From assembly GCA_035762425.1 (NCBI GenBank), contig DASTOW010000166.1, positions 1 to 10,887 of the forward strand: 10,887 nt of DNA, in the 5' to 3' direction. The notes beneath the pieces are model-generated. The model saw only the letters and a list, made by a program, of their open reading frames with translations, was not told where the DNA came from and did no database searches. Within the stretch, counting starts at the first letter, position 1; each line of letters opens with the position of its first letter. The stretch is from AWTP1-13 sp035762425 (GTDB taxonomy: Bacteria; Pseudomonadota; Alphaproteobacteria; Rhizobiales; Hyphomicrobiaceae). This document shows, one piece after another, positions 7,629-10,887 of the stretch. The translations under genes were made by a program, and so were the position numbers.

Positions 7629-8468
7629 TCAGCCCTCCGTGCCGAGATAGGCCCGGATCACCTCCGGATTGCGCTGCACGTCGGCGGGGCTCCCGTCGGC
7701 AATCTTGCGGCCGAAGTCGATTGCCACAACCTTGTCGGAGACCGACATCACCAGGCTCATGTGATGCTCAACGAGCAGCACCGTCACTTTTTGCACGTCG
7801 CGCACGCGGCGAATCTGGTTGCGCAGCACATCCACCTCGTCGTGATTGAGGCCGGCGGCCGGCTCGTCGAGCAGCAGCAGCTTGGGGTTTCCGGCCAGCG
7901 CGCGCGCCAGCTCGATGCGCTTACGCACGGGGAATGGCAGGCCGCCCGCCGGCAGTTGCGCTACCGCCTTCAGATCCATGAAGGCGAGGAGCTCCTGCGC
8001 CAGATCCGTGATGCGGCGCTCCTCAGGACCGGCAGCAGGCAGTCGCAAGGTGTTGGCGATGAACCCGGTCGACGTGCGGCTGTGGCAACCGACCTTGACG
8101 TTGTCCAGCACCGACATGGTGTCGAACAACGCGACATTCTGGAACGTACGTCCGATGCCGAGCCGGGCAATGGCATGGCGCGGTTGCGACAGAATAGACC
8201 GTCCCTCAAACAAAACGTCGCCGCTGGTCGGCACGTACAGGCGCGACAAGCAGTTGAAAAGCGTGGTTTTGCCCGCACCGTTCGGGCCGATCAGTCCGAC
8301 GATGTGGCCTGGGGCAACATCGAACGACACGTCGTCGAGGGCGATGATGTTGCCGAAGCGGACGCAGATGTTGCGCACGCTCAACAGCCGATCATCCGCA
8401 ACGCGCCGTGCGTCACGTGGATCGATGGACGGGCGCGTGCTCCCCAAACTTTCTTGTACGGCGGTCAT
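7629..8468 (-). CDS. livG: ABC transporter ATP-binding protein, LivG type, with atypical signature motif
   Basis: This 279-residue ATPase is the first gene of the operon. Motifs counted from the ATG at 8468: Walker A GPNGAGKT (61-68), Q-loop Gln110 in RTFQN, Walker B LLLLDE (197-202), AAGLN (204-208) and switch His235 in VEHHMSLVM. The C-terminus VIRAYLGTE is typical of LivG. At the ABC signature (177-184) the protein reads LPFPVRKR, where E. coli LivG has LAYGQQRR. The invariant glycine is therefore replaced by proline, which is odd (see findings). About 25 residues precede the usual LivG start. The ATG at 8468 is preferred by codon. An in-frame GTG at 8474, two codons upstream, is the alternative; neither has a good ribosome site. 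A nested palindrome lies 11-29 bases upstream of the ATG. Confidence 0.9.
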   Translation of the reverse strand: MTAVQESLGSTRPSIDPRDARRVADDRLLSVRNICVRFGNIIALDDVSFDVAPGHIVGLIGPNGAGKTTLFNCLSRLYVPTSGDVLFEGRSILSQPRHAIARLGIGRTFQNVALFDTMSVLDNVKVGCHSRTSTGFIANTLRLPAAGPEERRITDLAQELLAFMDLKAVAQLPAGGLPFPVRKRIELARALAGNPKLLLLDEPAAGLNHDEVDVLRNQIRRVRDVQKVTVLLVEHHMSLVMSVSDKVVAIDFGRKIADGSPADVQRNPEVIRAYLGTEG

Positions 8469-8474
8469 GGTCAC

Positions 8475-8910
8475 CGCATGTCCGATTGTCGGACAATTTA
8501 ATTCGGCGGTAACAATGACGCGTCTTGGTTGCTGCGTCTAGCCGGAGATTTTTATGCAGTTGCAACAATAGTCGCACAGCGCCGAGCTGCGGCCGCAGGC
8601 GCCCCAACGGTTGGGTTCGCTCCGTGGCGCGCATGGCGGCCGGCGGCAGGCGACTGGCTCGCGTCCCTGGGCGTGGCGATTGGTCGAGCGCCTGCACGAT
8701 CTTGACTGCCGATACCGTCGACTGGTCGGCGCCGCATGTTGGTCGTCTGCAAAAATGCAGCCGAGGCGCTGCGCGATGCTTTGATGGACACCTATCGTCA
8801 CAGGCCAAGGGGCAGCATCCGCTGGGCAAGCCGAGGGATAGGCAGAATATTAAAGGGAATCGAGGCACTGATACGGGATCTTGCGCGTTGACTGCGCGGA
8901 GCTTGACTGG
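8475..8910. other. Divergent intergenic region between the LivG gene and the Clp-fold proteinase gene
   Basis: This 436-bp region separates two divergent genes and should hold both promoters. Nearest LivG it carries a nested palindrome (listed separately). Further out are CTGCGGCCGCAG (8587-8598) and CCCAACGGTTGGG (8603-8615), both perfect palindromes. The part closest to the plus-strand gene has an AT-rich patch around 8844-8854 that could be a -10 region, but no fitting -35. Open frames crossing the region on both strands have no family-like sequence and no good start, so I see no gene here. Confidence 0.6.
8479..8497. promoter_or_regulatory. Nested palindromic operator candidate upstream of the ABC operon
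   Basis: The plus strand reads TGTCCGATTGTCGGACAAT. It holds two overlapping perfect inverted repeats: TGTCCGA-TTG-TCGGACA (8479-8495) and ATTGTC-G-GACAAT (8485-8497). The second fits the TnGTnnnACnA pattern reported for FadR-subfamily GntR operators. It lies 17-29 bases upstream of the LivG ATG, where bound protein would block the promoter or early transcription. The obvious candidate protein is the FCD regulator at the end of the same operon. The palindrome is seen directly; the binding partner is inferred. Confidence 0.6.
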
Positions 8911-9738
8911 ATGTCGTTCGACTTTTCCTCCCTGATATGGATCCTGATTGCGGGCATGGCGCTGCAACCCATTTTGATGGGGCGGTGGTACGCGCTGAAG
9001 CGTGCCCAGGCGATCGCAGCCGTCGAAAAGCTGCACGGCACCCGCGTCATCACCATGATCCATCGCCAGGAGAAGCGCAGCCTATTCGGCCTGAACGTGT
9101 CCCGGCACATCGATCTGGAGGACGCCCAGACCATCATTGCCGCCATCAAGGAGACGCCGCCCGAGCGGCCGATCGACCTGATCGTGCATACTCCGGGCGG
9201 GCTAGTGCTGGCGGCGATGCAGATCGCGCGCGCCGTGGAAGCGCATCCGGCCAAGGTGACGGTGTACGTACCCGTCTATGCGATGTCGGGCGGGACGCTC
9301 ATAGCGCTCGCCGCCGACGAGATCGTGCTCGGCGAGTTCTCGGTGCTGGGTCCGATCGATCCGCAGATCGCCGGGATGCCTGCGGCCAGCATCGTGCGCG
9401 CGCGCGACTCCAAGCCGGTCGAGCACGTGTTCGACCTGACGTTGGTGCTGGCCGACGTGAGCGAGAAGGCGCTGGCCCAAGTCAAGCGTGGTGCCATCGA
9501 GCTGCTGACGCCGCGCATGGAGCAGAAGGCCGCCGAGGTTCTGGCCGCCAAGTTGGCGGGCGGGCAGTGGACGCATGACTATGCACTGACCGCCGAGGAG
9601 GCGCGCAGCCTCGGTTTGCCGGTCAAGGTGGGCATGCCTCTTGAGGTGCTGGAGCTGATGAAGCTCTATCCGCAGCCCGTGCAGCAGTCGGGCGTCGAGT
9701 TCCTGCCCATTGACATTCCGACCAAGCGCCGAGCCTAG
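8911..9738 (+). CDS. SDH-family Clp-fold serine proteinase, membrane-anchored
   Basis: This 275-residue protein belongs to the ClpP/crotonase-fold 'serine dehydrogenase proteinase' (SDH_sah) family, related to SppA-type peptidases. A hydrophobic segment at residues 8-23 (LIWILIAGMALQPILM) should anchor it to the membrane. The Clp-fold core shows IDLIVHTPGGLVLAAMQIA (88-106, oxyanion glycines 96-97), YAMSGGTLIALAADEIVL (123-140) with Ser126 as probable nucleophile, LGPIDPQ (146-152), and WTHDY (220-224), where His222 may take part in catalysis. The ATG at 8911 is chosen over the in-frame TTG at 8881 because a GGAG site lies 9 bases upstream and the membrane segment follows directly. The gene stands alone, divergent from the ABC operon and convergent with the oxidoreductase. 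Its substrate is unknown; a role in membrane protein turnover is inference. The label 'serine dehydrogenase' is historical and does not imply a role in serine metabolism. Confidence 0.85.
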   Translation: MSFDFSSLIWILIAGMALQPILMGRWYALKRAQAIAAVEKLHGTRVITMIHRQEKRSLFGLNVSRHIDLEDAQTIIAAIKETPPERPIDLIVHTPGGLVLAAMQIARAVEAHPAKVTVYVPVYAMSGGTLIALAADEIVLGEFSVLGPIDPQIAGMPAASIVRARDSKPVEHVFDLTLVLADVSEKALAQVKRGAIELLTPRMEQKAAEVLAAKLAGGQWTHDYALTAEEARSLGLPVKVGMPLEVLELMKLYPQPVQQSGVEFLPIDIPTKRRA

Positions 9739-9753
9739 CGCCCATCGACAGCT

Positions 9754-9848
9754 TGACATGGTCAGGCTTGTCCCGGTCCCCATCTGTCAGTTTGTCTTGG
9801 ACGTTCACCGCATGGCTGGATTCTCGCCGCCAGCCCGAGGCTGACAGG
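9754..9848. repeat. Degenerate two-armed palindromic intergenic repeat (alphaproteobacterial REP-like)
   Basis: The gap between two convergent genes holds two related arms. The left arm (9754-9783) has ATGGTCAGGCTTGTCCCGGT. The right arm (9815-9848) has GGATTCTCGCCGCCAGCCCG followed by AGGCTGACAGG. They resemble, from memory, the common alphaproteobacterial intergenic element with arms like GGCCGGGCTTGTCCCGGCC and GGATGCTCGGGNCAAGCCCGAG. Each arm is imperfectly self-complementary here, so the copy looks decayed. CTGTCAG (9784-9790) and CTGACAG (9841-9847) form a perfect 7-bp inverted pair enclosing the right arm. It may help end transcription from both sides. Confidence 0.4.
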
Positions 9849-9869
9849 TAGGCCATGCCTTCCCGTCGA

Positions 9870-10887
9870 CTACAGCTGGCCGCCGTCGCCCCAGGCGTCA
9901 AGCAGGGCGCGGTAGGCTGGATCGAGGTAGCGCGACAGCAGGAACGCCGGTGCGTAGTCAGGCAGCGGGCTGCCGGTGATGTGGCGCGCGAGGAGGTCGC
10001 CGCCAGCGCAGGAGGCCATCACGCCGAAACCCGAGTAGGCGCTCGATATGTAGGCGCCCTCGATCGGCAGTGGGCCGATCAGCGGACGGTTCTCGCGCGT
10101 CTTGATGTAGTAGCCACCGTCGACGTAGGGCCGCGCGGACGTACCGATGTAGGCCTTCAGCGCTGGCACCATGGTGGCCATGCCGCGCAGCGCGATCTCG
10201 GGATAGTGCGGCTGTTCGGGCAGCGGGAACACGATGTTGGCAGTACCCTGATGGTAATTGAACAGCACGATGAAGGTCGAGCCGGGCCCGTGACCCTCCG
10301 GCCGCCCGTGCACGCCCCAGGGAAATTTCTCCAGCAGCCAGCGCGATTCTTCGTCCTCGGCGAGGGCTTGGCGCTCCTCCTCGCTCCAGGGCAGATATTG
10401 GTCGTCGAGCCAGATCAGCATCGGTGCCGCGCGCATCGTGCCCTGCGGGTCGGGAAAGCTGACCTTGAGGTGGCACTCTGCAAGAATGGGTAGGTCGACG
10501 CCGAGCACTGCACTCATCTCCTTCTGCATCGGGCCTGCCGCTAGCACAAGATGCGTGGCTTCCAGCGAGCGGCGCTCGCCGTCGTGCTCGACTGCGACCG
10601 AGCGGATTCGCCCTGCGACCGTGTCGATGCCCTCCATCCTGCCGCGCAGCAGCTTGACGCCGCGCTCGCGGATTGCCTCCAGCATCACCATGCCGAGCTG
10701 CTGGGCGCTCAGCCAGCCAGCGCGGCGCGCGTGCGCCACCGCCACCGTCTCCGGCGCCAGGTAGGGGAAGTGGCGGCGGATCAGGCTTGGCTCGATGATC
10801 ACGTCCGCGCCGGTCAGATCGAAGTCGAAGCCGCGCTCGGGCGAGGCTAGGTAGGGGCTCGATGCGGTCTCGTGCAGGCGCGCCGGC
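9870..10887 (-). CDS. DAO-family FAD-dependent oxidoreductase, N-terminus cut by window edge
   Basis: The minus-strand frame is open to the right edge, giving 338 visible residues, so the GTG at 10802 is not the real start. The FAD dinucleotide motif GxGxxG lies outside the window. The protein belongs to the D-amino-acid oxidase / glycine oxidase / sarcosine oxidase fold (DAO). Seen are LSAQQLGMVMLEAIRERGVK (59-78), the conserved THLVLAAGP (111-119) that follows the substrate-side strand, and the C-terminal FAD-contacting block TRENRPLIGPLP (263-274) and YSGFGVMASCAGGDLLA (284-300). Members oxidise secondary or primary amines, amino acids or related compounds, releasing peroxide or passing electrons on. 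The sequence does not reveal which substrate. It ends with TAG at 9870-9872, 131 bases from the convergent Clp-fold gene. Nothing suggests a link to the ABC operon beyond proximity. Confidence 0.85.
   Translation of the reverse strand, partial: PARLHETASSPYLASPERGFDFDLTGADVIIEPSLIRRHFPYLAPETVAVAHARRAGWLSAQQLGMVMLEAIRERGVKLLRGRMEGIDTVAGRIRSVAVEHDGERRSLEATHLVLAAGPMQKEMSAVLGVDLPILAECHLKVSFPDPQGTMRAAPMLIWLDDQYLPWSEEERQALAEDEESRWLLEKFPWGVHGRPEGHGPGSTFIVLFNYHQGTANIVFPLPEQPHYPEIALRGMATMVPALKAYIGTSARPYVDGGYYIKTRENRPLIGPLPIEGAYISSAYSGFGVMASCAGGDLLARHITGSPLPDYAPAFLLSRYLDPAYRALLDAWGDGGQL

Noticed and set aside
7596..8501. 301-codon plus-strand frame opposite LivG
   Set aside because: It is antisense to a clear ABC ATPase, and its His/Arg/Gln-rich translation is typical of reverse-strand shadows in GC-rich DNA.
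8554..8571. A five-codon micro-ORF (MQLQQ) with GGAG six bases upstream, on the plus strand
   Set aside because: It is too short to separate from chance, its peptide has no attenuation-type codon run, and it lies far from the plus-strand gene at 8911.
8498..8600. A sigma-70 promoter for the minus-strand operon (AT-rich CATAAAAAT or TTAAAT elements)
   Set aside because: No candidate -10 had a -35 with acceptable match at 16-18 bases spacing, so I do not assign exact promoter boxes.
8525..8935. Open frame of 136 codons on the plus strand across the intergenic region
   Set aside because: The peptide is Arg/Ser/Gly-rich with no family motif or hydrophobic core, and it overlaps the better-supported proteinase start. 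It looks like a by-product of GC-rich sequence.
10800..10802. GTG as the true start of the DAO-family oxidoreductase
   Set aside because: The frame is open past it to the window edge, and the family's N-terminal FAD-binding GxGxxG motif is absent, so the real start lies outside the window.

Overview
The window is high-GC DNA from a proteobacterium, most likely an alphaproteobacterium. The reasons are the codon use, the tightly packed branched-chain-type ABC operon with an FCD-type GntR regulator, the periplasmic PQQ-type sugar dehydrogenase with a c-type cytochrome, and a decayed copy of what looks like the palindromic intergenic repeat common in alphaproteobacteria. I cannot name the genus. 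There is no prophage, insertion sequence, tRNA, rRNA or CRISPR array, and the gene content looks like ordinary chromosome.

Layout: (1) 1-828, plus strand: the 3' part of a UbiA-family membrane prenyltransferase that enters from outside the window. (2) 1001-2752, plus strand: a secreted glucose/sorbosone-dehydrogenase-type beta-propeller protein followed by a small secreted monohaem cytochrome c, with a strong stem-loop between them. (3) 2825-8468, minus strand: a six-gene operon read right to left, with two ABC ATPases (LivG, LivF types), two permeases (LivH, LivM types), a periplasmic solute-binding protein and a terminal GntR/FCD regulator. (4) 8475-8910: a 436-bp divergent intergenic region with a nested palindrome of the FadR/GntR operator type close to the LivG start. 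(5) 8911-9738, plus strand: a membrane-anchored Clp-fold serine proteinase of the SDH family. (6) 9739-9869: a convergent intergenic gap with a degenerate repeat. (7) 9870 to the right edge, minus strand: the C-terminal part of a DAO-family FAD-dependent oxidoreductase whose N-terminus lies outside.

How the genes work together: the minus-strand genes make a complete high-affinity importer. The solute-binding protein captures an amino-acid-like or organic-acid ligand in the periplasm, LivH and LivM form the channel, and LivG and LivF power it. The regulator at the end probably senses a carboxylate-type effector and may bind the palindrome in front of LivG, forming a feedback loop. The dehydrogenase and cytochrome are a plausible periplasmic sugar-oxidation and electron-transfer pair. 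The UbiA-like, Clp-fold and DAO genes show no clear functional link to these modules.

I see no convincing new multi-gene system. The observations most worth checking are the nested operator and its proposed regulator, the unusual LivG ABC signature, and the altered active-site loop in the sugar dehydrogenase.
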